Origin: Leptolyngbya sp. SIOISBB
Lineage (GTDB): Bacteria; Cyanobacteriota; Cyanobacteriia; Phormidesmidales; Phormidesmidaceae
Assembly: GCA_010671905.1 (NCBI GenBank)
Contig: JAAHII010000001.1
Location: forward strand, 6,534,026 to 6,598,025
Length of the DNA stretch: 64,000 nucleotides
Direction of reading: 5' to 3'
This document shows positions 53,869 to 63,049 of this stretch, piece by piece (the first letter of the stretch is position 1; every line of letters begins with the position of its first letter). The position numbers and the translations under genes were made by a program. The notes below the pieces were generated by a model. It searched no databases. It was not told the origin of the DNA and saw only the letters and a list, made by a program, of their open reading frames with translations.

Positions 53869-55713
53869 ATGGTTGATATTGCACCGGATAAGCAAAACAT
53901 TGATAGCGTCTTCTCTAACACTGTCTACTACATCGACTTCTACCAGCGCGATTATAAGTGGACAGAAGAGCCAGTCACCCGATTACTGGACGATATCTTC
54001 TACAAGTTCAACCAGGAATATGAACTCCTTAAAGACCTCGATCCTAAAAAGGAAATCATTGCGGCCAAATACCCTTGGTACTATCTCAACACTTACGTCA
54101 CCAATACTGTTAATGGCAAAGTCTATGTGGTAGATGGACAGCAGCGTCTCACGACCCTGACACTCATCCTAATCAAGCTTTATCGCGCAGCTCTGGCGCG
54201 GGAGTCCAAACTACACAAATGGCTAGATACCAAGCTGGTCGGACAATCCGGCTTTCACGAAGAATTCTGGATGAACCATGAACGACACCGCCATGCTTTA
54301 GAAGCTCTCAAAGAAGGCGAAGACCTCGGCAGCATTGATACCTCATCCGGGATTACAGCCGTCAACATGGTGCAAAACTACCGCACCATCACTACTTACC
54401 TTGACCAAGAAATCCTCGATAAAAACAAACTTGAAACCTTCATCTTCTATTTCCTCTATCGGCTAGTGCTAATCAATCTGGCCGTCGAACAAACTGACGT
54501 ACCAATGGTCTTCGAGGTCATTAACGATCGCGGTGTGCGCCTGCGTCCCTACGAAATCATCAAAGGCAAGCTGCTAGGTCAAATTGACAAGCTTGAATTA
54601 GACCAGGGCGACTATAACGGCGTTTGGGAAACCCAAGTTCAGACTATCAACAGCTACCGCGAAGACGAAATCGATACCTTCTTCCGCTACTACCTGAAAG
54701 CCAAACACTCCGATACTCGCAAAGACGGTACTCGCTTTGACGGTGACTACCATCGGGAAATGTTCAGCAATGTTATGAGCGAGTCTCTGCGGGTCAACCA
54801 TAATCCCGCTGGCGTTAAAGATTTCCTCGACAACGAGTTTAAGTACTTCACCAGTCTCTATCTCAAGATCCTAGAAGGGACAAAAGCCACAAATTCGACC
54901 TATCCACATGTTTTCCTCAATCGGCTCAATGAGATGGATGGGCAATTCCTACTCATCTTTTCTAACTGTTACCTTGACGACCCTGAAGAAGAAATCAAAA
55001 TTCGCACCGTTTCATACGAAATTGATCGTCTGTTTTCTCTTCTGCAATTACAAAATGCTTACGACAGCAATGCCTTTGCCACGCTGCTCTATCAGATTTC
55101 CGCAGAGATTCGGGAGCAACCTGTCGATCAGATTCGCTCCGCCTTTGATCGCTTTTTGATGCAAGAATTATCCCGCCAGCGCCTAGCTACCGTAGCGGAG
55201 CCCTTCCAATACGCTTACTTCCGCAATACTGGCATCAATCTTAATATTCGTTTTAAGCGGTACTTTTTCGCCCGCATCGAACAATTCCTCGCGAAGGAAA
55301 CCAATATGGGCATGAAGCATCCTGTAGAGGATTTAGTCACCCGACGCGGGCATGTCAATGGCTTTCATATTGAGCACATTCTGTCTTACAACGAAGACAA
55401 TTTGGAATTGTTCAATGGCGATGTCGATCTCTTTGAGCAAGAGCGCAACCGCTTGGGTGGACTTTTACTGCTTAAGGGACTCGACAACATATCAAGCGGT
55501 AATGAGATCTATGTTGAAAAACTTAAGTCCTATGCCAATACCCTGTACTGGAACGAAACTCTCAGAGAAGATTCCTATAAGTCTAAATTGGATATGAAAG
55601 CATTAAAAGAGCGTTACAAATTGGAACTGCAACCTTATAATTCCTTTGGTCCTGAAGAATTAAACGCTCGCCAAAAACTCCTCTTCGAAATCAGCTCAAT
55701 CATCTGGAATTAG
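53869..55713 (+). CDS. DUF262-DUF1524 GmrSD-type restriction protein
   Basis: A 614-residue single-chain nuclease. DUF262 (GmrS) motifs: YQRDYKW at 25-31, VVDGQQRLTTLTLI at 87-100, EVINDRGVRLRPYEIIKGKL at 216-235. DUF1524 (GmrD) HNH end: NGFHIEHILSYNEDN about 496-511 and ERNRLGGLLLL at 525-535. Usual HxxP-like motif reads HILS. Type IV restriction enzymes of this architecture cut modified phage DNA. Stands alone in the toxin-antitoxin island, start ATG 53869. Confidence 0.85.
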   Translation: MVDIAPDKQNIDSVFSNTVYYIDFYQRDYKWTEEPVTRLLDDIFYKFNQEYELLKDLDPKKEIIAAKYPWYYLNTYVTNTVNGKVYVVDGQQRLTTLTLILIKLYRAALARESKLHKWLDTKLVGQSGFHEEFWMNHERHRHALEALKEGEDLGSIDTSSGITAVNMVQNYRTITTYLDQEILDKNKLETFIFYFLYRLVLINLAVEQTDVPMVFEVINDRGVRLRPYEIIKGKLLGQIDKLELDQGDYNGVWETQVQTINSYREDEIDTFFRYYLKAKHSDTRKDGTRFDGDYHREMFSNVMSESLRVNHNPAGVKDFLDNEFKYFTSLYLKILEGTKATNSTYPHVFLNRLNEMDGQFLLIFSNCYLDDPEEEIKIRTVSYEIDRLFSLLQLQNAYDSNAFATLLYQISAEIREQPVDQIRSAFDRFLMQELSRQRLATVAEPFQYAYFRNTGINLNIRFKRYFFARIEQFLAKETNMGMKHPVEDLVTRRGHVNGFHIEHILSYNEDNLELFNGDVDLFEQERNRLGGLLLLKGLDNISSGNEIYVEKLKSYANTLYWNETLREDSYKSKLDMKALKERYKLELQPYNSFGPEELNARQKLLFEISSIIWN

Positions 55714-55980
55714 AAGCTAATAGTTTGACCGCCTCTCACTCGAATTAATCTAACGTCAGGTAAGCCAGCCTTCACATTGGTCCGTCTCATATGCCTGCGA
55801 TCGCTCCAGCGTGATGGTTTAAGGATGATGCTTCTTCTGGTGTAGAGGAACGATAGGCGCTCTTCCACTTTCCCCAATACTCACCGTACGATCAAAACCA
55901 GAGCAAGTCAGTGAAGACAGCGATCGCCATTTTGCTCTGTAGATATCGGGCCAAATTGGCCGCAAGATTATGATTACGGG
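55714..55980. other. Intergenic stretch before tail repeat D
   Basis: About 270 bases; no ORF supported. Contains scattered HIP1-like GCGATCGC sites. Confidence 0.4.
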
Positions 55981-55981
55981 T

Positions 55982-56016
55982 GGCGATCGCTGCGCCGCAC
56001 TTAAGTAGTCGCTCTA
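55982..56016 (+). repeat. ppsA-tail repeat D (degenerate)
   Basis: GGCGATCGCTGCGCCGCACT, then TAGTCGCTCTAAT. Keeps the two ends of the 30-base unit and leads into the second copy of the Uma2-type upstream block. Confidence 0.5.
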
Positions 56017-56105
56017 ATCGCTTGAATATGCTACTGCGGGAAGCCACTAGCCCAACGTTATGATTCAGAGACTGTGACCACTTAGTTTTCCGCTTATGAC
56101 GGTTA
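56017..56105 (+). promoter_or_regulatory. Upstream region of the arginase-like gene, homologous to 51493-51580
   Basis: TTGAATATGCTACTGCGGGA, CAACGTTATGATTCAGAG, GTGACCACTTAGTTTTCC and TATGACGGTTAC. Same blocks in the same order as upstream of Uma2; both genes start MTV. Confidence 0.7.
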
Positions 56106-56690
56106 CGCCTGCCACGTCTCTTGATTCTTTGAATCTGTTCTTTCCGCAGTGGCAAGGCTCGGGAAGGTTTGAACTCTACGAAGGCGCAAAGATCCTTCGC
56201 GAAGTTCTGTGCGAAAAGCGATCCTTTTTTGAAGTTCCGGTTTCTCAGTCTTACTCGCTAGATATCAGTGAAAACATTCTGGGCTATTGGCAAATCTATG
56301 CTCAACTTTTAGACGCATGCCAAATACTTCAACTGCATAATCCAGAACAGATTTTGACGATTGGTGGAGATTGTGGTGTCGAAATTGCTCCAGTTTCCTT
56401 TCTCAACAAAAGATATAACGAGTCTTTGAATGTTATCTGGTTGGATGCTCACGGAGATCTCAACACGCATTTGTCCTCTCCCAGCGCCCATTTTCACGGT
56501 ATGCCATTGAGGCTGTTGTTAGGGGAAGGCGAAGAGTCGATCTTAAGCCATACTTTTTCGACATTGCGTCCTGAGCAAGTCTTGCTGGTTGGAGCCAGAG
56601 AGCTAGACCCACCAGAAAGTAGCTTTATTGAGCACAAGGATCTGTTCACTGTCTCCGCAGAAGAGATTAACCAGGGGCATTTCACTGGAA

Positions 56691-58244
56691 CTGGACAGTG
56701 CGAAGTTCTTTTTGCGAATCAGGTATGCCCCTAGAAAAAGAACATTCCAGGCAGGAATGTTCGAGACTGGCTGAAATAACCACAATCAGCCAAATTCATT
56801 ATGGAGTTATGCCAGCGTTGGGAGCAAATCCTGCAGCAGTTGCGCCCCGTCTTCGGACGTGAAGCGACTTTCGACTGGTTTGTGCGCTTGATGTGGGGAA
56901 TTCTATTGAATCCTCAGCCTGCCACTATCACCCGTTACGTGAACGCGTTAGGTCTCAGCGAAAGCGTCTATGCTCAGGCGCTGCATTGGTTCCATAGCCG
57001 GGCCTTCAGGGTTGATGAGCTGTGCCGCCACTGGGGACGGTGGTTGCAAGAACACCCCCAGTGTTGCCGATTACAAGGGCAGCGGGTCTATGTGGGCGAT
57101 GGGTTCAAAGTGAGCAAAGAAGGTCGCCAGATGCCTGGGGTGAAAAAGCTGCATCAGGAATCGGCCGATGTCAGTAAGCCGGAATGGATTCGGGGGCACT
57201 ACTTCAGTGCGTTAGGTCTGCTGTTAGGGAGCGGCCCCGCTCTGTTTGCCACCCCGATAGTGCTCAAGCTTCACGATGGCCTTGAACCGCCTGAGGGGGA
57301 GGCTCAACTCAGTCTCGTAGAGAAGATGGCAGCCTTGTGTATCGCGTTCATGGAACGCGGCAGTACGGTAATTTTGGATGCCTACTATGCCTCTGGCAAG
57401 GTCTTAAAACCCTTTCGGCAGCATGGCTTGCACTTAATCACACGGGTACGCATTTCGACAGTGGCTCATGCGCCCTTTTCTCCCTCTACCCGGTCGTCGG
57501 GGACCGGGACGACCGCGCCAATGGGGCTCTGAGGTGAGATTGCGAGAGTTGTTTTTGCCTCTGGAAGATTGCGCACACGCCTCGCTCTGGCTTTATGGTC
57601 GATACGTCAGGGTCTGCTACCAGTGCTTTGAGCTCTATTGGGATAGTCCTGATGAGCCGGTCTTGTTTGTGTTGACTCAACTGCCAGGGGGGGAAGCCCA
57701 TCATCTTGCTCGCTAGTGATGTCACCCTGCCAGCCACCGAGGTCATTGAAGCCTATGGCTGGCGCTTCAAAATCGACCTGAGCTTCCGAACGTTGGTGCA
57801 TCTGTTGGGAGGATTTGGCTATCGCTTCTGGCTCAAAGCCATGGACTCAACCGGTCTCTGGCCCCAAAACTTATCCTTGGGTGACCACGATGAATCGTTT
57901 CGACACCAAGTCACCCGGAAGGTTGAAGCCTTTGAACGCTTCCTCCACCTCAACGCGATGCCTTCGGCGTGCTCCAAAGTCCTGGCCCTCGAAATGCCTC
58001 AGAGCGTTTGGACACACTTTCCCAGATGGTTCCGGACATTACCCAGCCACGGCTATCCCAGCGAGCAAATTGTTCGACTCTCTCTCCAACATCAACTCGC
58101 CAGTAATTTAGCTGAAAGCAGACAGTCTCTACTTTTGACTAAATTACTCGCAGATAAAAACGCGGCCCCAAAAAGCAGTAGCTCGGCCGTCATTGCAGCT
58201 TTAGCTTTGGTCGACAAACACAACACAAACTTATGACTGTCCAG
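56691..58244 (+). mobile_element. IS element (IS4/IS701-like), 1554 bp
   Basis: Ends: CTGGACAGTG at left and, inverted, CTGGACAGTC at right (9 bp perfect). It is flanked by the direct repeat TCACTGGAA (56682-56690 and 58245-58253). A hairpin AACATTCC/GGAATGTT (56741-56761) lies near the left end, as in IS that block outside transcription. Confidence 0.85.
56801..58236 (+). pseudogene. DDE transposase (DDE_5/IS701-like), two frameshifts
   Basis: Three frames: IRGHYFSALGLLLGSGPALF and VILDAYYASGKVLKPF; then LPGRRGPGRPRQWGSEVRL; then VIEAYGWRFKIDLSFRTLVH. Removing one T from the T4 run 57476-57479 and one G from the G7 run 57687-57693 gives 477 continuous residues. Both breaks are at homopolymers. 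Confidence 0.85.
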
Positions 58245-58515
58245 TCACTGGAATCACATCGAGGTTAATTAAATCGGGTTCTGACAAGGTGTACATTCAC
58301 CTTGATTTAGATGTGATTGATCCTAATGATTTTCCTTACGTTACTTGCCCGACCCATAACGGTATCCGTATTGAAAAGCTCCAGGATTTGATCGATCTTT
58401 TAAGCAAAGATTTTGATGTTGTTGGTTGTAGTGTTCTGGAATTTTTGCCGACTGAACCGAAAAAGAAGGCCACTTTAGCAGTGGCTAAGTTACTCGACGA
58501 AATAGGTCTTCGTCC

Positions 58516-59187
58516 CTAACTGCGTAGCCGATAACCCATGCCTCTCACTGTCTCGATCGCGTCATTCCCCAACTTACGCCGCAGATGGCGAATGTAGACC
58601 TCGATGATGTTAGAGCCGGGATCATAGTCGTAGCCCCAGACCCGATTCAGCAACTGCTCCTTACTCATCACCTGCATGGGATGCCGGAGCAGCACCTCTG
58701 CCAGAACAAATTCTTTGGCCGATAGCTCCACCAGGCGACCGTCTACCCAGGCTTGCCGGGTCAGCAAATCGAGCGACAAATGACCGACCTGAAGGCGGGT
58801 TTCGGAAGGGGGAGAGTGGGTCGGATGGCGATCGCGGAGCTGGACTTTGATGCGAGCGAGTAACTCTTCAAAGCGAAAGGGCTTGGTCATGTAGTCATTT
58901 GCCCCCCCTTCCAACGCCGTCACCGTGTTGTCCACGCCGTCGCGGGCGGTGAGGACAATGATGGGCAGACACTCTCCCTGTCCCCGCACCGCTTGCAGTA
59001 CCTCCAGACCATCCTTACCCGGCAACCCCAAATCGAGAATGAGCAGGTCAAAATCTGATCCCCGGGCCAACTCTGCCGCTTGATGACCATCTTCGACGAC
59101 TAAGGTGGTGAAGCCGTGAGCCTTAAGCCCCGCCTTGAGAAAATCAACGATGTGTGGGTTGTCTTCGGCGATCAGAATGCGATTCAT
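58516..59187 (-). CDS. OmpR-family response regulator
   Basis: A 223-residue regulator: receiver with E8/D9, D52 in LLILDLGLP and K in MTKPF; then a winged-helix domain (EFVLAEVLLRHPMQVMSKEQ, LLNRVWGYDYDPGSNIIEVY, IRHLRRKLG). Overlaps the kinase by 44 bases, so translationally coupled. Its stop overlaps the stop of the convergent arginase-like gene by 4 bases. Confidence 0.92.
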   Translation of the reverse strand: MNRILIAEDNPHIVDFLKAGLKAHGFTTLVVEDGHQAAELARGSDFDLLILDLGLPGKDGLEVLQAVRGQGECLPIIVLTARDGVDNTVTALEGGANDYMTKPFRFEELLARIKVQLRDRHPTHSPPSETRLQVGHLSLDLLTRQAWVDGRLVELSAKEFVLAEVLLRHPMQVMSKEQLLNRVWGYDYDPGSNIIEVYIRHLRRKLGNDAIETVRGMGYRLRS

Positions 59188-60622
59188 ACTGAGGAGTTTC
59201 CGATGGATAGACTGCGGGCTCTAACGGCAGGATGAGCGTAAAGGTCGCCCCGTGCCCCAGTTCGCTGGTCAGTTCAATGCGTCCGCCGTGGGCTTCGACG
59301 ATCGCGCTGACGATCGCTAGCCCTAAGCCCGCTCCTTCAAACGGTTGATTATTGTTGGTGGCGCGGGCAAACCGCTCAAAAATGCGGGCCTGATCAGCTG
59401 AGGCAATCCCTTCGCCGGTATCGCGCACCCAAAATCGTAAATAGTCGCCGTCCACAGCAGAGCCCAGGGCGATGGTGTCCCCTGGCTGGGTATGACGCAG
59501 GGCATTTTGCACCAGGTTCATGACCGCTTGAGAAAAGCGCTGCCGGTCTAAAGTCGCTGGGTACAGCCCCTTCGCCTCTAGTCGCCAGTCACGGTCTGCG
59601 GTCAGCGATCGCGACTTCAGGTACAGCTCCTCGGTCAGCCAGTCTAAATCCTCGGGTTTCAAGATGAGGAAATCGGGCCGTTCGGCTTTGGTCAGCAGCA
59701 ATAAGTCGTTAACCAATCGATTCATCTGCTGCAGCTCATTGGTAATCAAAGCAATGGTTTCGGGCTGTTTCTCCGGGCGATAGGCTAGGGTTTCCAGTTG
59801 GCCCTGAATCACCGTGATCGGTGTGCGCAACTCATGGCTGACATCTTTGAGAAATTCCTGCTGCCCGTCAAAGGCATTTTGCAGTCGATCCAGCATGTCG
59901 TTGAAGGTCGCCGCGACGGCGGTGATTTCATCCTTACCCTGCAGGGGAATCCGCTGACTCATGTCCGATTCGGTAATCTGCCGCGCCGTGCGGTTCATCA
60001 AATGCAAGGGACGAAGCAGTCGCCCGGCGGTGACCCAGGCAATCACAAAGAAGCTGCCTAGCACCGCCACCGATACCTTGAGCACCAGCCGAATAGCCGT
60101 TGTGCCCGACTGATAGGCGATCGTTTTATCTTCGACCGCGACGAAAGTGCCCCTGACGTCATCCCCAATCATGAGTGGCTCAGCAGCGTAGACGATGTTA
60201 CGATCTGGCCCTTCTAAGCGGTGCTGCTGGGGCGTTTCTAAGCTGGCCCAGCGAGTCACTAAGTCCGGGTCGCGGGCTAACCAATCTGGCATCGGTCCGC
60301 TTGCCCGATAGAACTCACCGTCGATAAAGGTGATCACCCATTCATCCTCAGCGGGGACATAGGCCGTCAGCATCTGATCAAACAGCGTTGTAATTTCCGC
60401 CTCGGTAGGCTGCTGAGTGGTCAGGGGGGCGGCAGCTTGCTGAAATCGACCTATCTCTTCGGCTAGGGCGGCTTCTGCCTGCTCGTACAAGCGATCGCAG
60501 TAGATCTGCCGCGTGACCCAAGTCGCCATGCCGGTCGTCGAGACGGCGAGTAGGAAGTACCAGGCCAACAAGCGGGTGCGAAAGTTACGAAAAGACATCA
60601 GCCACTCCGTTACTCGTTTCAT
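59144..60622 (-). CDS. Membrane sensor histidine kinase
   Basis: A 492-residue kinase: helix 1 (FRTRLLAWYFLLAVSTTGMA), an extracytosolic sensor of about 130 residues, helix 2 (LKVSVAVLGSFFVIAWVTAG), HAMP (RLLRPLHLMNRTARQI), H box FLKDVSHELRTPITVIQGQL (H263), N box QAVMNLVQNALRHT, G1 VRDTGEGIASADQARIF, G2 GAGLGLAIVSAIVEAHGG. Cognate regulator is encoded just downstream. Signal unknown. Start overlaps the doxX stop by 4 bases. Confidence 0.92.
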   Translation of the reverse strand: MKRVTEWLMSFRNFRTRLLAWYFLLAVSTTGMATWVTRQIYCDRLYEQAEAALAEEIGRFQQAAAPLTTQQPTEAEITTLFDQMLTAYVPAEDEWVITFIDGEFYRASGPMPDWLARDPDLVTRWASLETPQQHRLEGPDRNIVYAAEPLMIGDDVRGTFVAVEDKTIAYQSGTTAIRLVLKVSVAVLGSFFVIAWVTAGRLLRPLHLMNRTARQITESDMSQRIPLQGKDEITAVAATFNDMLDRLQNAFDGQQEFLKDVSHELRTPITVIQGQLETLAYRPEKQPETIALITNELQQMNRLVNDLLLLTKAERPDFLILKPEDLDWLTEELYLKSRSLTADRDWRLEAKGLYPATLDRQRFSQAVMNLVQNALRHTQPGDTIALGSAVDGDYLRFWVRDTGEGIASADQARIFERFARATNNNQPFEGAGLGLAIVSAIVEAHGGRIELTSELGHGATFTLILPLEPAVYPSETPQYESHSDRRRQPTHR

Positions 60623-61041
60623 CGTACCGATTCCTCAGAGTAAGTTGCAGGGGTGGCGCTATCGGCCTGACGGTCGAGACTCACCGGCCCCGAACCATAG
60701 GCGGTAACCATCAACAGACCGCCAATGATGGCGAGATTTTTCAGGAACTGAGTCATCTGGGTCGGATCCGCGATGGGGTTGTGAAACACCAGGGTCGCGG
60801 GGATGAGGAACGCCAGCAGCAAGCCAGCGCCAATGCGGGCTTTGAATCCTAAAATCAAAGCGATGCTGCCTAAGAAGACAAAGGCGATCGTAAACACGGT
60901 GACGAGCGGCGCGAGGGGCAGACCGGCCTGGGCGATTTGCTGCTGGGTACCCGCGAAGTTGGAAATTTTGCCGATGCCGCTATTAAGGAAGATAACCGCG
61001 ATCGCCGTGCGAGCTAAGAGGGGGATGTACTTTTGAAGCAT
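60619..61041 (-). CDS. DoxX-family membrane protein
   Basis: A 140-residue four-helix protein: YIPLLARTAIAVIFLNSGIG, KISNFAGTQQQIAQAGLPLA, FLGSIALILGFKARIGAGLL, FLKNLAIIGGLLMVTAYGSG. This is the DoxX/SURF4-like fold. Co-transcribed with the kinase and regulator (ATGA overlap), so it may be part of a redox- or thiol-sensing operon. Confidence 0.85.
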   Translation of the reverse strand: MLQKYIPLLARTAIAVIFLNSGIGKISNFAGTQQQIAQAGLPLAPLVTVFTIAFVFLGSIALILGFKARIGAGLLLAFLIPATLVFHNPIADPTQMTQFLKNLAIIGGLLMVTAYGSGPVSLDRQADSATPATYSEESVR

Positions 61042-61185
61042 GATGGAAAATTTCTCCGAATTTACGAAAGTGAATGAACAAACTGGATGACCATTAAGGT
61101 CAGGGATAAAACAACTCAGGCAGGGAAGTCAGGAAAAATTTGGGCGTCGCTTAACCAAGGTATGAATTGGTTTCCAGATTCAATT

Positions 61186-61275
61186 CGGCATGCCCCCTAA
61201 ATCCCCCAATTTTGGGGGACTTTAAGACTCAGTTCCCCCCAGAATTGGGGGGGCTAGGGGGGCCAAATCATGCCG
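61186..61275. repeat. Palindromic repeat, GGGGGATTTAGGGGG type
   Basis: Outer CGGCATG/CATGCCG, then GCCCCCTA/TAGGGGGGC and ATCCCCCAATT/AATTGGGGGG. Lies between the doxX and NADH dehydrogenase genes. Similar GGGGGATT palindromes occur at 12412 and inside R2. Confidence 0.6.
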
Positions 61276-61326
61276 CTATTCAGCAATGCCAAAGTTTGGC
61301 TGATGAGCGTTAACGTCAACCTACCT

Positions 61327-62652
61327 CTAGAAATGGCCAGTCGATTTGGCCAGCAGCAACGGCCGATCGCCCTGTGCCCCGTCAGATGAGGGGTTGGTTG
61401 TCATTGGGGCAGACAAAATGACGCGAATGGCGCGATCTCCCCGGCTGTAGCCATGCAGCCAGTTCAGCAGCACCGCTAAGCGATTGCGGAATCCTGGCAA
61501 ATACACCAGGTGCACGCTGAGCCACATCAGCCAGGGCAAAAATCCGGTCAACAAAATGGGGCCAATTTTGCCGACTCCGGCATAGCCACCAATAATGGCG
61601 AGGCGGCCTTTATTCAAATAGCTGAAGGTTGTCGGCATTTTGCCCCGCAACTGACGGCGAATATTGCGGGCCACCGCTACCCCCTGCTGCAAGGCCTCAG
61701 GAGCTACGCCCGTCAGGGACTTACCGTTCTGCTCAGCATGGGCCAAGTCACCGATCGCGTACACATTGTCATGGTCAATCAGTTGCAGCGTCGGGCGCAC
61801 CGCCAGCTTGCCTTTGCGAGCAGTGGATAGGTTTGCTGTCGCGGCGGGCATGGCGGCTTCCAAACCGGCGGCCCAGACGACGGTGCCGACGGGCAAGACT
61901 GAGCCATTTTGAAACTCAACGGCCTGCTCAGTCACCCGACTCACCCGCGTTTGAAAATGCACCTTCACGCCCAACTGCCGCAGTTTGCGAGTGGTATAAC
62001 GACCCAAGCGATCGGGCAGATTCGCCAAGAGGTTATCCCCTGACTGCACCAGAATAATCTGCATGTCTTGCCAGTTCAGGCCGGGATAGTCGCGGCGGAC
62101 GGCGCGTTTGAGTTCCACCAAGGTCCCTGCCATCTCGACGCCAGTAGGGCCGCCGCCCACAATGACGAAGGTCAGCAACTGCTGCCGCTGCACCGGGTCA
62201 GGTTCGCGGGCGGCTTGCTCAAATCGCTGCAGAATATGTTGGCGTAGTGTCACTGCCTGATCTAACGTCCGTAAGGGAAAAGCGTGTTCCATGGCACCGG
62301 GTACGCCCAAAAACTGAGTCTGGCTGCCAGTCGCTAGCACCAAATAGTCATAGGAAATGAGTTGGTCGGCGGTTTCGACCACTTGATGCTCAAAATCGAT
62401 GTTCTGGACAGTGGCCATCAAAAATTGAGTGCGTGGCGCGCGCCGTAGCACCGTCCGCAGCGGATAGGCGATGCTCTCAGGTTCAATTTGAGCCGCCGCG
62501 ACCTGATATAGCAGCGGGATGAACGTGTTGTAATTGTTGCGATCAATCAGCAGCACCTCGGCTCCGCTCTGGGCGAGAGACTGAGCTGTTTGCATACCGC
62601 CAAAGCCAGCACCGACGACAACGACCCGAGGGGGATTTGAAAGTGTGTTCAT
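61327..62652 (-). CDS. Type II NADH dehydrogenase (NDH-2)
   Basis: A 441-residue membrane-associated flavoprotein. FAD loop VVVVGAGFGGMQTAQSLA, LDYLVLATG-type segment, NAD loop VIVGGGPTGVEMAGTLVELK, VYAIGDLAHAEQNGKSLTGV (GD motif) and a C-terminal amphipathic anchor with LLTGFLPWLMWLSVHLVYL. Passes electrons from NADH to the quinone pool; cyanobacterial NDH-2s are thought to be redox sensors. Confidence 0.88.
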   Translation of the reverse strand: MNTLSNPPRVVVVGAGFGGMQTAQSLAQSGAEVLLIDRNNYNTFIPLLYQVAAAQIEPESIAYPLRTVLRRAPRTQFLMATVQNIDFEHQVVETADQLISYDYLVLATGSQTQFLGVPGAMEHAFPLRTLDQAVTLRQHILQRFEQAAREPDPVQRQQLLTFVIVGGGPTGVEMAGTLVELKRAVRRDYPGLNWQDMQIILVQSGDNLLANLPDRLGRYTTRKLRQLGVKVHFQTRVSRVTEQAVEFQNGSVLPVGTVVWAAGLEAAMPAATANLSTARKGKLAVRPTLQLIDHDNVYAIGDLAHAEQNGKSLTGVAPEALQQGVAVARNIRRQLRGKMPTTFSYLNKGRLAIIGGYAGVGKIGPILLTGFLPWLMWLSVHLVYLPGFRNRLAVLLNWLHGYSRGDRAIRVILSAPMTTNPSSDGAQGDRPLLLAKSTGHF

Positions 62653-63049
62653 AGTTCAGGTGTGTTTGAACGGTTGACATGTTTTGAGCATCACAAGTTG
62701 TACCGTTCGCTGCCTGAATCTATGCTGAAAAAATTTTCAGGTTGGGCAACAACGCCACTCCCGCATTGAGTGTCTTTGTTGCCCAGGAGGCATTGCCAGA
62801 TGTTTCGGGCAATTCTCTAACCATTTCCAGCGTTATCGTCAACTGCTCAAGCTAGAGAGTCTTCATCGAGAAACCACGTTCTACCCAAATTATGGGCTGT
62901 CAGCTGCGATCGCCCTCATTAGATCCCTTGTGATACCAACGTAGCAATGGGGTTGCCCCTTCCTCATGTTTTGGATGGCAGGTTTCTCTCTCATACTTGT
63001 GAGGCTGCCGGAAATAGCCAAAATATTGCTGGTATTACTGTAGTTAGGA
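62653..63049. other. 397 bp intergenic region
   Basis: No supported gene or strong hairpin. Promoters of NDH-2 (minus) and of the hypothetical at 63050 (plus) probably lie here. Confidence 0.4.

Larger units (their letters stand above)
56096..58519 (+). pseudogene. Arginase/agmatinase-family gene split by an IS
   Basis: Removing the IS and one 9-base duplication joins 56096-56690 to 58254-58519 in frame, giving 286 residues. Metal motifs: TIGGDCGVEIAPVSF (the His of GGDH is Cys), VIWLDAHGDLNTHL, HGMPLRLLLG, then after the junction YIHLDLDVIDPND (DxDxxDP). The family hydrolyses arginine, agmatine or related guanidines; with Cys in the first ligand the substrate is uncertain. As it stands only a 198-residue fragment can be made. 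Confidence 0.85.
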
